Source: Henricia sp. BOLD:AAB3569 | Taxonomy: Eukaryota > Echinodermata > Asteroidea > Spinulosida > Echinasteridae | Direction: 5' to 3' | NCBI GenBank assembly: GCA_037783545.1 | Contig: JBBELK010000096.1 | Coordinates: 1,488,001 to 1,552,000 of the forward strand | DNA: 64,000 nt | Part shown: one piece after another, positions 11,025 through 20,490 of the stretch | Layout: each line of letters begins with the position of its first letter | How positions within the stretch are numbered: position 1 is the first letter of the stretch | Notes under the pieces: generated by a model | What the model was told of the DNA's origin: nothing | Database searches by the model: none | Seen by the model: the letters and a program-made list of their open reading frames with translations, nothing else | Made by a program: the position numbers and the translations under genes

Positions 11025-11964
11025 TAATGCTACGTTTACACCATGTCCCCGGCAGTCCCGGCGCCCCGCTTTGGCCAAAACGTAGCGTGCCGTGGAACTT
11101 TTGTCGTCTTTTTATTACTTTGGCTCGACTCGGCCCTAGTTGGGCCGGTGTGTTGCGTTCTACCACGGTGCGTTACGTCCCGGTACGTAAAGCGTGGCGC
11201 GCCGTGCTGGTTCTGGGCCGCGAGGCGGACGGCGCGCTACGTTTTAAGCGCCGTTCCACTACGGATGGGTCCACGTCCCAGGCCGGCCTGCTAAGTTCTA
11301 ATGCGGTGCCTCACGTCCGTCCCGTTCGTGTCACGTTTGTTGTCCCGGCCCAATACGTTCCCGACGGTGTGCAAGGGTCTGCTGCGGCGCCCTGCGACTG
11401 AACGTGGCAGCTGTCCCGTTTCACACCCCGGTGGTCACCCGGTGGTCTCCCGGTTGGTATAAATAGTGCGCTCCACACCTTCATTTTCACTTCGTCCTGG
11501 AGCGCGACGCAGTGAGGCGTAACTGGCCGTGAGCAACAACCGTGGCGCACCGCAGTTGACCAGGCCGCATTCACACCATGTTGTGGCCGCTACCGTGTCG
11601 GGCCCTGGCAGACCGTGGGGTGCCGGGCTTCCAAACGTGGCGGAGCGCGAGGCACCGGCCGCGATCAGAGTTCCCCGGCACCCCAAGGTGCCACACCCCG
11701 GTGAGTCAAGGCACACTGCGGTCCGTCACGCCCTGTGACGGAAGCCCCGTCCCACTGCGGCCCAGGACGATTCTCATTAGTGCCGGGACTGCCGGGGCAA
11801 ATTTTTGACAGAGCTGCTCACCGGCCGGTGGCAAGGGTGAGCTACGGTCATTCACGTTTCGCCACCCCGGTCCCCTACGCTCCCCGACGTCCATCCCGGT
11901 GCCTCCCCGGTGCTCCTCTACCGGGGCGCCGGGACTGCCGGGGACATGGTGTAAACTTAGCATA
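11025..11964 (+). mobile_element. CpG-rich TIR element (MITE-like), copy 2, inverted relative to copy 1
   Basis: The element starts TAATGCTACGTTTACACC and ends with GGTGTAAACTTAGCAT. It aligns to copy 1 in reverse orientation over nearly its whole length. A central segment differs: about 11545-11605 here against 10320-10350 in copy 1. The two copies and the 135-bp spacer form a 2-kb palindrome. Long apparent ORFs on both strands are a by-product of high GC content. No transposase motif is seen. Confidence 0.85.
11458..11466 (+). promoter_or_regulatory. TATA-box-like TATAAATAG inside TIR element copy 2
   Basis: This is the mirror counterpart of the site in copy 1, pointing rightwards and followed by GCGCTCCACACCTTCATTTT. 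With copy 1 it forms a divergent pair of promoter-like sites about 1 kb apart. Function is inferred, not shown. Confidence 0.4.
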
Positions 11965-12480
11965 AAATCGAGGGTCGACGGTCACTGTCCCCACGATACA
12001 ACACGGCAGAACGCGGTAGAACAGCGTATCAACACGGCTATACCGTGTGTCTGCCGTGTTCCTACCGTGTTCCAAACACGATCTGCCGTGTTCTAACCGT
12101 GGTCTACCGTATCTCCACCGTATATCTACCGTGTTGCAACAGTATTCAAACGTACCTCCCGGAAGAACGCGGTGTCTACACGGTGTCTACACGGTAGCCC
12201 CGGCGCCAACACGGTGTCCACACGGTAGAGCCGGCGCCAGCACGGTAGCGCACGGTAGAGGCGACGCAGCCGGTACAGTGCGGTGTCCGTGCGGTGAATT
12301 CTTAATTTGTAAACATTTTAAAAATTAGAAATCCATTTCCCGGCACAGCGCGGTAGCCCACGGTAGAGCGCGGTAGCCCACGGTACCGATACGGTTACCT
12401 CTGCGGTAGAGCGCGGTAGATGCCGATCTTCTACCGTGTTGTACCGTACCTCCAGTGTGACTGTAGCCATAGCGCGGTAG
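11965..12480. repeat. Degenerate CACGGTAGA / TCTACCGTG repeat tract
   Basis: Short words CACGGTAGA, ACACGGTGTC and their complement TCTACCGTGTT recur dozens of times at irregular 9-21-bp spacing on both strands. The 135-bp spacer between the two TIR elements (10955-11015) has the same vocabulary (GTACGGTAGAGCGCGGTG). The TIR element pair probably inserted into this tract. No coding function is apparent. Confidence 0.7.
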
Positions 12481-12944
12481 CAAATAGGCTGGTTACCGAA
12501 ATATCTTGTTCTAGAAACCAGACTACACGCGCGAGGCTCAATCACAGCCTTGTTCTTTTGTCCATGCCGTGTTTTATGGGCGGCGACCCTTTATGCTAAT
12601 TTTTCAAAATGAGAGCACCGAGACGTAACCTTACTGGTTAACGTATTTTTTGACAGAACAATACGGTGATGTTTGAAAAATAGCAGACTTTCCGTATGTA
12701 TACCCAGTTAGTAAGTTCACAAACCCGTCTGTACAAAAAATATGTGAGGGCTATCTTCTGGTCTTCGAGAATTTGTCGGTTGTATAATTCACAATGCATG
12801 ATAATAGTGTCATGCATTGTGTACGCACTCATGACATGCAACACACACGTACACTGCAAAAGCAACAAGCATATCACATCACTGTAGCATACGTACGTAC
12901 TTACGAGGACACACTGTACTTATGATTGGACGTTATGCAAGATA
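12481..12944. other. AT-rich intron sequence
   Basis: I see no gene, RNA or clear repeat. TACGTACGTAC-type simple words occur near 12890-12900. Confidence 0.5.
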
Positions 12945-13300
12945 TGAATATAGTTTTGGGCACATTTGCATATTTTCGTGGTTTGGGCCACCTCATTTGC
13001 ATGATTTTGGGCACCGTAATTTGCATGATTTTGGGCACTTCTACCACTATGAGCAAAAACATGTACATGTTCATTGTAACCCCATTGTTAGTAACAATGG
13101 TGTGTGCCCAATTTCCATTGTTAGATGTTCATAGTATACATGGGTTTTCGCGCATGCGCACAGATGAAAGCTGTCAAGTTGGGATACGCGCACACGCGAT
13201 TAGGGGTAGTACGCAAAGCCCCATTCGCGACGCGCGCGCTGTATTGGCACGCGCACGCGTACGCCATAAGGATGAACGAACTTGGTTGCTATAGACAAAA
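12945..13300 (+). mobile_element. Relic of the P-like DNA transposon family (5' part)
   Basis: This segment is an inverted match to about 20095-20420 inside the TIR element at 19459-20482. Shared words include CCACCTCATTTGCATGATTT, TTTTCGCGCATGCGCACAGAT and GGATGAACGAACTTGGTTGC. The terminal inverted repeat is not preserved at the left edge, and an insertion of about 75 bp lies near 13050-13130. The copy extends into an ORF with a THAP-like start at 13459, which is missing in the short element. It is probably a remnant of a longer, protein-coding relative. Confidence 0.65.
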
Positions 13301-13458
13301 ATTACCCCTTCAACGTTGGTGGCTATGTCGCGTCCGCCATTGCGAGGCGCCAGAAAAATAGTTTCCCGCCGCGCCCAGCAATCAACAGCAGTGCATGCAA
13401 GTTGCAACAAACGCGTCACATTATACGTAACAAAAACTCCATATTCTCGACGCTCTGT

Positions 13459-13626
13459 ATGGCCTCTAAACCATCAATAAAAAGAATGGCAGGCTCTGGG
13501 AAGCCATGTGCCGTCGTAAGATGCAAGAGTAGCTACAAAAGGCTCAGAAAAGGAAAGTTTGAAACGTGTGAAGAGCACGCGCCAGAAATAGAAGAGCGTT
13601 ATGTGTTTGCATCGTTTTCCAACTGA
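13459..13626 (+). CDS. Short THAP-like zinc-finger fragment (putative transposase start)
   Basis: An ATG-initiated 55-aa frame contains KPCAVVRCKSSYKRLRKGKF followed by ETCEEHAPEI. The Cys-x4-Cys ... Cys-x2-His arrangement resembles the C2CH layout of THAP-type DNA-binding domains found at the start of P-element transposases. The spacing between the two halves (17 residues) is shorter than usual for THAP, so this could be a broken or related finger. No exon continuation is recognised after the TGA. It lies directly downstream of DNA shared with an element that has P-like ends, which supports the reading. An unrelated chance ORF remains possible. Confidence 0.35.
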   Translation: MASKPSIKRMAGSGKPCAVVRCKSSYKRLRKGKFETCEEHAPEIEERYVFASFSN

Positions 13627-14299
13627 CGTCCAGTCCACAGCTCAACGTACTAGCGAGCCAAACATGAAAGTCAATGGCCTTATCCAGTGGGTATTTTAGG
13701 CCATGGACAAAAATCTGTAGGAGGCCTAGAAATTGAGTTTCGTCTTAACTTTTTAGGGGCAACTTAAAATTAGGTGATCTTAACTAATTCGAATATGCTG
13801 AATCCGAATCTGCTTGTTCACATTGCCGTAACTTGCACATTAAAGGGACACACCGGCTTTGTTGGGCTATTTTGGGCTCGAAATAGACCCATACATTATT
13901 CTGAAGCGCTTTCCAGAGTAATTTAGATATACTCGCGAATGGGCCGCCTTCAGCGGCCCTTTCGCTCGTAATTTTGTCCAAGGTTAATTTTGTCCTGCTG
14001 TGCCGGCGATGGACCCTGCAGCCGATATGGTTTGCTGTTGCTGAAGCTGCATTGGTTAACTTCGAACAAGTTGCGCGTCTTAGCTTTGTAGGGTTGTGTA
14101 CGCGAAGCCGAAAAGCGTAACGTGATTGTTGGTTGTCCGGGTTAGCGAAATGTACACATCATGACGATTGTGACGTTTGGTGAACGAAATGGTGACGATA
14201 GTCACGGTTGCCGGAGCGAAGTATAAACTAAAGTGTTCGTCCTCGTTCACTGACACAATGTGGTCATATTTTTCCAAAAAAAAAAGTTATTCTGCGATC
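13627..14299. other. Intron sequence without recognisable genes
   Basis: I see no gene. Near 13787 the words ACTAATTCGAATATGCTGAA resemble the starts of units in the following tandem array, so a diverged unit may lie here. Confidence 0.4.
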
Positions 14300-15215
14300 T
14301 TTTAAAGGGGGAAATAAATGGGAATTTTTGCCCGTTTTGGGTCAGAAATAGTATATATTTTGGCCATAATGCAGCCATTTTAAATTCAAATGTTTTGAAA
14401 ATTGGTACAGCTACTAATTCGATAGTGCCGAATCCGATTCTTGTTGTTCCATTGTTCCCAGCGTGAACGTTAATGCAGGAGGACCAATTATTTAGGGATA
14501 TATTGCAAATTTGTGGTAAAAATAGTGATTTTTGCCATATACCTTTGTTTTAAGTTCAAATGCTTTCATATTTGGTACAGCCACTAATTCGATAGTTCTG
14601 AATCTGAATATGGTTGTTTAATTGTTCCTAGCTTTTACGTTAACACAGGAGGATCAATTATTTAGTGAATGTTTGCAAATTTTGGGTCTAAAATAGTGAT
14701 TTAAGTTCAGATACATGTACCTTCAATTTTGGTGCAAATATCGTGCTGAAACCAATTACGGGTGATAACATTGCCCCAGCTTGCTTATTGACGCAGGAGG
14801 TAATTTTGGGGGATTTTTTGGTCAAATATATAGTATTTCTGTCATAATGCCTTCGTTTCAAATCTCAAATATTTGAAATTTGGCACATCTATAGTGTTCA
14901 ATCCAAATATTGTTGGTTAAATGTTTTAAGATTCCACTATAATGCAAGATGAACATTTTTGGGGATTTTTGGTCCATTTTTTGAATTTGTTTTTTTTTGC
15001 TATGTAATGTCCTCAAATGCTGAAGTCGATTTTGATTGTCCCATCATGAAGGTTGGCCCTTTTTGAGATTTTGCCCATTTTTGGTCAAAACAATATTTTG
15101 CCAAATGATGTCAATCTCCAAGTTTAAATGCATTTAAATTTGAAACAGATACCAATTCAAACAGATTATCCCATATTGAACATTTAAACTCGAATGCAGA
15201 TATGCTGAACATAAT
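14300..15215. repeat. Degenerate tandem array, units of about 150-170 bp
   Basis: At least four units follow one another. Unit starts are near 14402 (GGTACAGCTACTAATTCGAT), 14573 (GGTACAGCCACTAATTCGAT), 14730 (GGTGCAAATATCGTGC) and 14881 (GGCACATCTATAGTG). Each contains an ACGCAGGAGG or CACAGGAGG word, a TTTGGGTC/TTTTGGTC word and an ATAGT(G/A)TTT word. Divergence grows to the right. I see no ORF. Confidence 0.7.
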
Positions 15216-15289
15216 GCTGAACATTAATTTTGCTTGTTTTTATAACGCCTATAGAGGTTATCACTTAGAAACGACTGCAGTGGTCGTCA

Positions 15290-15574
15290 TTGAACATAGC
15301 GCCTGTCGAGGTGATGACAATTAAAAGAGTGCCAACCTAGAAAGGTGTCTCGCTGTATATGATTAAAAGTGCCCAACTGTTCTCAACCCCGTCCCCAACT
15401 GAGCGCAAGAATCTGTTGTTGCTGCGGCGCTTCGCTTGCTCGATCGCCGCCGCGTTGCTTTTTCTCCTGACTTCCCCCAAACGAGCCCACCTCCTAGGCC
15501 TTGTCAGAGTAGACCGCTCGCTGGCAACCGCCGAGGAACGACTCTGGGTCACTGTCGGTGCGATAACCGCCACA
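15290..15574 (+). mobile_element. LTR of a retrotransposon (3' part of a 5' LTR)
   Basis: The segment immediately before the primer binding site ends in CCGCCACA, the CA end expected of an LTR. It contains GTATATGATTAAAAG as a possible TATA region near 15355. The left boundary is not visible because no second LTR copy exists in the window, so the start given is a guess. Confidence 0.5.
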
Positions 15575-15577
15575 AAT

Positions 15578-15595
15578 TGGTGTCAGAAGTGGGAT
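15578..15595 (+). promoter_or_regulatory. Primer binding site, tRNA-Leu-like
   Basis: TGGTGTCAGAAGTGGGAT starts with TGG, the complement of the tRNA CCA end. It resembles the complement of a tRNA-Leu 3' end, as in many gypsy-like elements. It sits 3 bp after the LTR end and 33 bp before the gag-like ATG, which is the normal order. Confidence 0.75.
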
Positions 15596-15628
15596 TGGTG
15601 CCGCGAGAAGAGTAACATGTAATAGGGG

Positions 15629-16060
15629 ATGTATCTGGAGGAAGAGTTGCCGAAACTTCCCGAGTTTGGTGAGACTACGGGTGCTGTTGGGGAGTCTGTA
15701 GACCTAAGGAAGTACCGAATGGAGAAAAATCAGTTGGCAGAGCTGCTAATGCAGCTGCAGTCGGAGGTTCGGGAATTAACATTAGAGAGAGCTGAAGAAC
15801 GCGGGCGACGGGACTGGAAGGTGTCAGATACGCCATACACATCCATGGTAACGCACCTGATGAGCGGCCGGGAGGAACCATTCACCTCGACTCCTAGACC
15901 ACGTACTAGGACACAGGTGACGCCTGTGATACCTCCAAACACACCAGTATCAACAACAACATTTGCATCCGACAAGACGCCAAGAGCCGTTTCCGTTCCA
16001 CCGGTGTCCCGATCTCAGATGTTCCGCGTGCTCAGATGTTCCGATGACCAAATACGGTAG
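15629..16060 (+). pseudogene. Gag-like N-terminal fragment of an LTR retrotransposon
   Basis: The ATG-initiated 143-aa frame starts MYLEEELPKLPEFGETTGAV and then has a charged, leucine-rich segment (KNQLAELLMQLQSEVRELTL, residues about 34-53) that looks like a coiled coil. A Pro/Thr-rich stretch follows. Position directly after LTR and PBS identifies it as the start of gag. No zinc knuckle, protease or polymerase follows, so only the 5' end of the element remains. The host function is none; it is an intronic relic. Confidence 0.6.
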
Positions 16061-16749
16061 CTTACAATTAAACAATTAAACTTTTATAACACCACCCACA
16101 GTCTGTTTGAAGCCCAAATACAACAGAAGCTTGGAAGTTTGCACAATTGTGATCGTTTTCATGAATACTTTTAAAGATTAAAAACACAAATAAGATATGT
16201 TATAAAGCGTTCGGAGATGACGTTGAATAAAGGTACTATTGTAATTTTTTGAGAAAGTCCACAATTCCTTGGCTATTACGGGTTGCAGTCTTCTTTAATG
16301 GATTATTTCTTGCTATATAGGCTCCGAGGTATCCGATGGACTAATGCAAGTCTTGTTCATAGTCAGTTCTCTATCAGATATGTTGCTCCAAAATATCGTG
16401 ACGGAGATGACCAAAAATCCAGGGACACGATTTTTGATTTCATGCAAATATGGTTTAATGATGTAATTTTAAATTTTGCATTTGGAGGAGACCAACTATA
16501 CTTGGCTTCTGGTAGTATAATTATCTTTTTAAGCTGCTTATTTTAAAAATTATGGCAATGGGGACATTTTGAGAGACACCACCGGGACATGCGTTTTTGG
16601 GGTATTTTGAAGGTTCATCGTAAAAAATAAGCACCCTGTCGATTTTTTACCGCTTAAAAATAAGATTTTCATTATATAGTTTTTGAGATGTAGCATCTCA
16701 AAGTGTCGGGACACGAAAATAGACACTTACTGAAGAATGACCCGGGAAT
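16061..16749. other. Intron sequence without recognisable genes
   Basis: An 87-codon plus-strand frame at 16283-16546 has no recognisable domain and no ATG-supported context I trust. I see nothing else here. Confidence 0.45.
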
Positions 16750-17170
16750 GTTTACCTGAACATTGATATACACATAGATGGGCATCTAATCTGCATGATT
16801 CTGTTATCAAAAGTACGGTACCACGTTTCCTGTTCGAGATGTCGCTCCCCGAAAACTCTCATTTTTGATTATCGTGGTAACTTGTTTTCATTTTTGGCTC
16901 CCCATGGTGCCCACATGGATGGCAAAATGAGCCTCCTCTTCTGAGGGGTGGTTCCCCCGATAGGTCTCTACCCACGCTATTGAAACTTACATATCTTAAA
17001 ATACTGTATCCAATCTATCTTTGGTATAAAATTTGGTTTGGTATATTTTTTCCTTCATGGATTTTTGAATTTTTGTAAAAGGTCAATATTTTGCTCAATA
17101 ACGCTAGTTTTAATTGCATTATACATAGTATACAACATGTTACTAAAGGAGAGCAGTCTAATATGTCATA

Positions 17171-17743
17171 TTCATAAATACCTTGGACAGTTTACGCATC
17201 CCTATTGGCTGAAAGCACGTCACATGGGCAGTCTTAAATTAGCGATAAAGAATAGTGATAATGCCCGGCTGGCTGTCCCGCGTTTGTGCCGTAGTCATCG
17301 CGTATATGGAAAACGCACACACACAAAGAAACTGCACGCGCCTGAAAGCAAATTGTGCACTAATATCCATGTCGTGTGCGTGCGCGAGCAACACGCCTGC
17401 GTTACTCGTAACGCGCGCGATCGAACAAAAACAACATCACGCACAGCTCGCAGTTGTAAGAACGCCGTGTTGACACTAGACTGTAGGCATAGGAAAGTGA
17501 ATGCAAAATATGGCAAAACGACGAGCTAATTTTGGTGAATTTTACCGATTTACACGAAAAGGTATTTATCAATGGGATTAAAAGTAGGTTTGGCCAATCT
17601 TAAACAACCCGTTTAAAACCAGCTAGGGGTCCTGGGCACTGATAATGCCCTCGCCTGGCGGCTCGGGCATTATCAGTGCCCAGGACCCCTAGCTGGCTTT
17701 AAACGTGTGTTTAAGATTGGCCAAACCTACTTTTAACCCCTAA
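17171..17743 (+). mobile_element. 573-bp insertion without target duplication, 3' hairpin end (Helitron-like?)
   Basis: Comparison with the inverted paralog gives an exact empty site, reading ATGTCATATTTAATACCTG there. Here the insertion splits it after ATGTCATA and before TTTAATACC, with no duplicated bases. The insertion begins TTCATAAATACC and ends CCCCTAA, with one base of uncertainty at the borders. The 3' end is occupied by a hairpin of about 167 bp. Insertion between A and T (or T and T), a CTRR-like end and a 3' hairpin fit Helitron or Helentron-type elements. However, the hairpin is much longer than the usual Helitron stem. No coding sequence is present. Confidence 0.6.
17574..17740. 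repeat. Long hairpin: 77-bp arms, 14-bp loop
   Basis: The left arm 17574-17650 and the right arm 17665-17740 are near-perfect reverse complements around the loop TCGCCTGGCGGCTC. Arms include GGTTTGGCCAATCTTAAAC, CCAGCTAGGGGTCCTGGGCA and CTGATAATGCCC. A few mismatches lie near AACAACCCG. The hairpin sits at the 3' end of the 573-bp insertion. Confidence 0.92.
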
Positions 17744-18293
17744 TTTAATACCTGTTCAATTCTACAGGTTGTCAGTTCGAATCCAGGTGATGGCAATGTG
17801 AGTGTGCCCTTGGGCAAGACACTTTGCTATGGACTATCTGGTTTCACCGGGAGCAAATGGATACATGTATGAGAGTGAAAGTGTTCTGTGTTTGATTGTT
17901 GAGCTCTCATCATGAGAGTCCAACAGGGCTGTATGCTCTGCAGTGAGCCTAGTGACCAGGGGTAATAATGTGGGCACCTTGCTTATAGTAGATTTGTGTG
18001 CATACTATAATATGTTATTGGGACACGACAACTGAGTGGTGGGGTGCACTCTGTATGCGGGATGAACTCTGTATGCCTTCAAAAGTGGGCACGTGCACCC
18101 ACAATAGACCGTGTAAGTTGACCTCGAGAACGAGCGGGACTCTGCGAGACTCGTTGACTTCCGGAGACCTTAGATAGGAATTATATCATGCGTGGGGGCA
18201 GTTTCGTTACCGATTCGGGGTCCACTATAAAGCTATAAACATCCTTAAAATCTCATTTATCACCTGTGCGAAATGTTGATTGAGCAAAAAGTT

Positions 18294-18610
18294 GGGGAGT
18301 CAGGTTGGCGTAGCGGCTCTTTCCTCGCCTTCCACCAATGTGGCCCTGGTTCGAATCCCGTCCAGGTTCGAATCCCGTCCGGGTCAGTATGTGGATTGGG
18401 TTCTCAGTCCCTGCCTGATTCCGTGGGTTTTCCCCATACACGGTGGTGTGTGGGGCTTTCCTCCCACATCTAAAACTGAGAATTTCTTCCTGTTCCATAG
18501 TACTTCGTGGCCATGCTGAAGAACCTCCTAAGGTGGCTACAGGGCAACGACTTAAGTCGGCGAATCTCAGCAACCAGATCCCTTTAGGGGATCATACGAA
18601 AGAAGAAGAA
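18294..18610 (+). mobile_element. tRNA-derived SINE with target-site duplication
   Basis: The element has a pol III A-box-like TGGCGTAGCGGCTC near 18306 and a B box GGTTCGAATCC at 18348-18358. The B box is repeated at 18365-18375 by a 17-bp tandem duplication. The tail is (GAA)n. The 11-bp word AGCAAAAAGTT occurs immediately on both sides (18283-18293 and 18610-18620), a clear target duplication from LINE-assisted insertion. The SINE-body region (GTGGGTTTTCCCCATACACG and following) is unrelated to tRNA. The partner LINE cannot be named. Confidence 0.9.
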
Positions 18611-18620
18611 GCAAAAAGTT

Positions 18621-19450
18621 AATACAATTTTAAATATTTATGTGTCTGACATAAACTGGTAACCCTACACGTAATAAAAAAAAACCATACCGCCATGACA
18701 CCGCGTCGCTGGTAGTCTGCAACTGGTGCACACATTTTGCCGCAGTGTAGTTGCCGCGAATTCAGTGCATTATGGCCGTTTTCAAAAGTACTCGATTCGG
18801 ATTCATACGGTCTTTGCGATTTCCGGTGAAAAATCAAAGAAGGTGAAAAATCAAAGGAGATCGTCACAACGTTAAAACCCCACCATGCCATTCCCGACAG
18901 GTCCGTCTCCGGAAGTGTGACCTGAAACGAGACTATTACAGTCTATAGCGGGTGGGGATATTTTATGTGTGTCGGCACTAGGGGCCTTATGTTTTGTCGT
19001 TTTTTATTTTCTTTGTTTTTTTTACAATGCACATTGGTTAGCATGGCATACAGAGAGACTACCCTCCCCAGGTCTGATGAACAATATGCACACGAAGCTC
19101 ATGACATAATCAAAGCATAATCTAAAACACTCTCCTAGGATCTTGATGATCCTGATGAAAAATGCATCTTTCCAAGGTAAAACATAAGGTAATGAAACAT
19201 CACTTTTCACTAGCATGTACCCTTCCAGGTACAGGTACCACAGAGACCGGGATTCTAGCCACCAACCTGTGGATTTCACCAAAATCTTGGATTCATCAGT
19301 CTGTTACAGTACACCACTCAGTTGTCGTGCCCCAATAACATATTATAGTATTGTGACGGAACAATAACTACATGTATATAGGCCCTAGGCACCAACTGTA
19401 TGTTTTAAGCACAAAACCAACTGTATGTTTTGAGCACATGTATTGAGTCA
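18621..19450. other. Intron sequence with small repeats
   Basis: I see no gene. The segment 19300-19356 is an inverted match to 18003-18050 (CACGACAACTGAGTGGT). A 22-bp word, ACCAACTGTATGTTTT with AGCAC, is tandemly doubled near 19390-19437. Confidence 0.5.
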
Positions 19451-19458
19451 CTCGCACA

Positions 19459-20482
19459 CACAGATATCTATTAACAACAAGATAGGAAACGACAGTGTTA
19501 TTTAATGGCACATCACCGTAACCGGCTTGGGGCGGTTCCGAACGTGTGCGCGTGCGTACAACATTAAATATTTATGTAATTTATGTTTGATCTCATGACG
19601 TCAAAATTAACATACCCGGAGAAAAAAAATGTAAAAACGGCCATCTTGTTTTTGACCAGTGTGGCGCAAATTCCGGGCTTATTATGCTGAAAATATACTT
19701 TAAACTTGTAACCATGGAGCTATAAAGGTGATGTAGTTTGAATATTGTATCTAATTGAAGCAATCTCCTGACAGAATAGAATCTGCCACGATAATGCAAG
19801 GTTTATTTAAGACAATTTTCGTCGCGACGATATGGACTCCTTACCGCATACTACATAGCGGACGGAGTCCGGGATATGAAGTTCCAAAAACATGGCACAA
19901 ACTTTATAAGAAAGGTTTTCAAATTGTCTACCTTGTGCTGGAAGACGATGTGCAAACAAGGTTCCGTGTGTCCTAATCTCTGGCATTGACGGGTTTAGAA
20001 ATACCCTACACATCACCAAACTGCTATAATCCGGAGGAAAATGGCAACAAGTCACGCTAAATTGTGCACAGAAATACCAATATACGTATACAGCTTAGCA
20101 ACCAAGTTCGTTCATCCTTCTGGTGTACGCGTACGCGTGCCAATACAGCGCGCACGCCGCGAATGTGGCTTTGCGTACGCTACCATTAATCGCGTGTGCG
20201 CATCGAGCGTATCCAAACTTGAGGACGCGACGCGAGTCACGCGACAGCAGCTTTTATCTGTGCGCATGCGCGAAAACTCGTGTAGAAGTGCTTAAAATCA
20301 TGCAAATTACGGTGCCAAAAATCATGCAAATGAGGTGGCTTAAACCACGCAAATATGCAAATACTTATGCAAATGGTGCCCAAAAGTATGTAAATAAGGG
20401 TGCCCAAAACTATGCTAATGAGAAGGTGGGGTTATGCGCGTGCGGCCTCCGTTTCCTATCTTGTTGTTAATAGATATCTGTG
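19459..20482. mobile_element. 1.02-kb non-autonomous DNA transposon with 32-bp TIRs and 8-bp duplication (P-like)
   Basis: The left TIR (19459-19490) begins CACAGATATCTATTAACAAC and the right TIR (20451-20482) is its exact reverse complement. The 8-bp word CTCGCACA flanks both ends (19451-19458 and 20483-20490). An 8-bp duplication with TIRs of about 31 bp starting CA is the pattern of P elements; hAT elements also make 8-bp duplications but usually have shorter TIRs. There is no transposase gene. Related DNA at 12945-13626 leads into a THAP-like ORF, and a partial copy lies at 28028-28325. Confidence 0.82.
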
Positions 20483-20490
20483 CTCGCACA

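Larger units (their letters stand above)
16750..18060 (+). repeat. Dispersed repeat, arm A of an inverted pair (with 23505-24285)
   Basis: Two blocks, 16750-17170 and 17744-18060, match 23787-24285 and 23505-23786 in reverse orientation. Shared words include AAAAGTACGGTACCACGTTT, TTGTAAAAGGTCAATATT, CTACAGGTTGTCAG and GTGCCCTTGGGCAAGACACT. The interior block 17171-17743 is absent from the other copy and is an insertion. A GTTCGAATCC word near 17772 resembles a tRNA B box, so part of the unit may be SINE-derived. Confidence 0.8.

Noticed and set aside
9866-12096. Many overlapping ORFs of 60-146 codons on both strands
   Set aside because: High GC content removes stop codons in the TIR elements; the frames overlap on both strands and show no domain.
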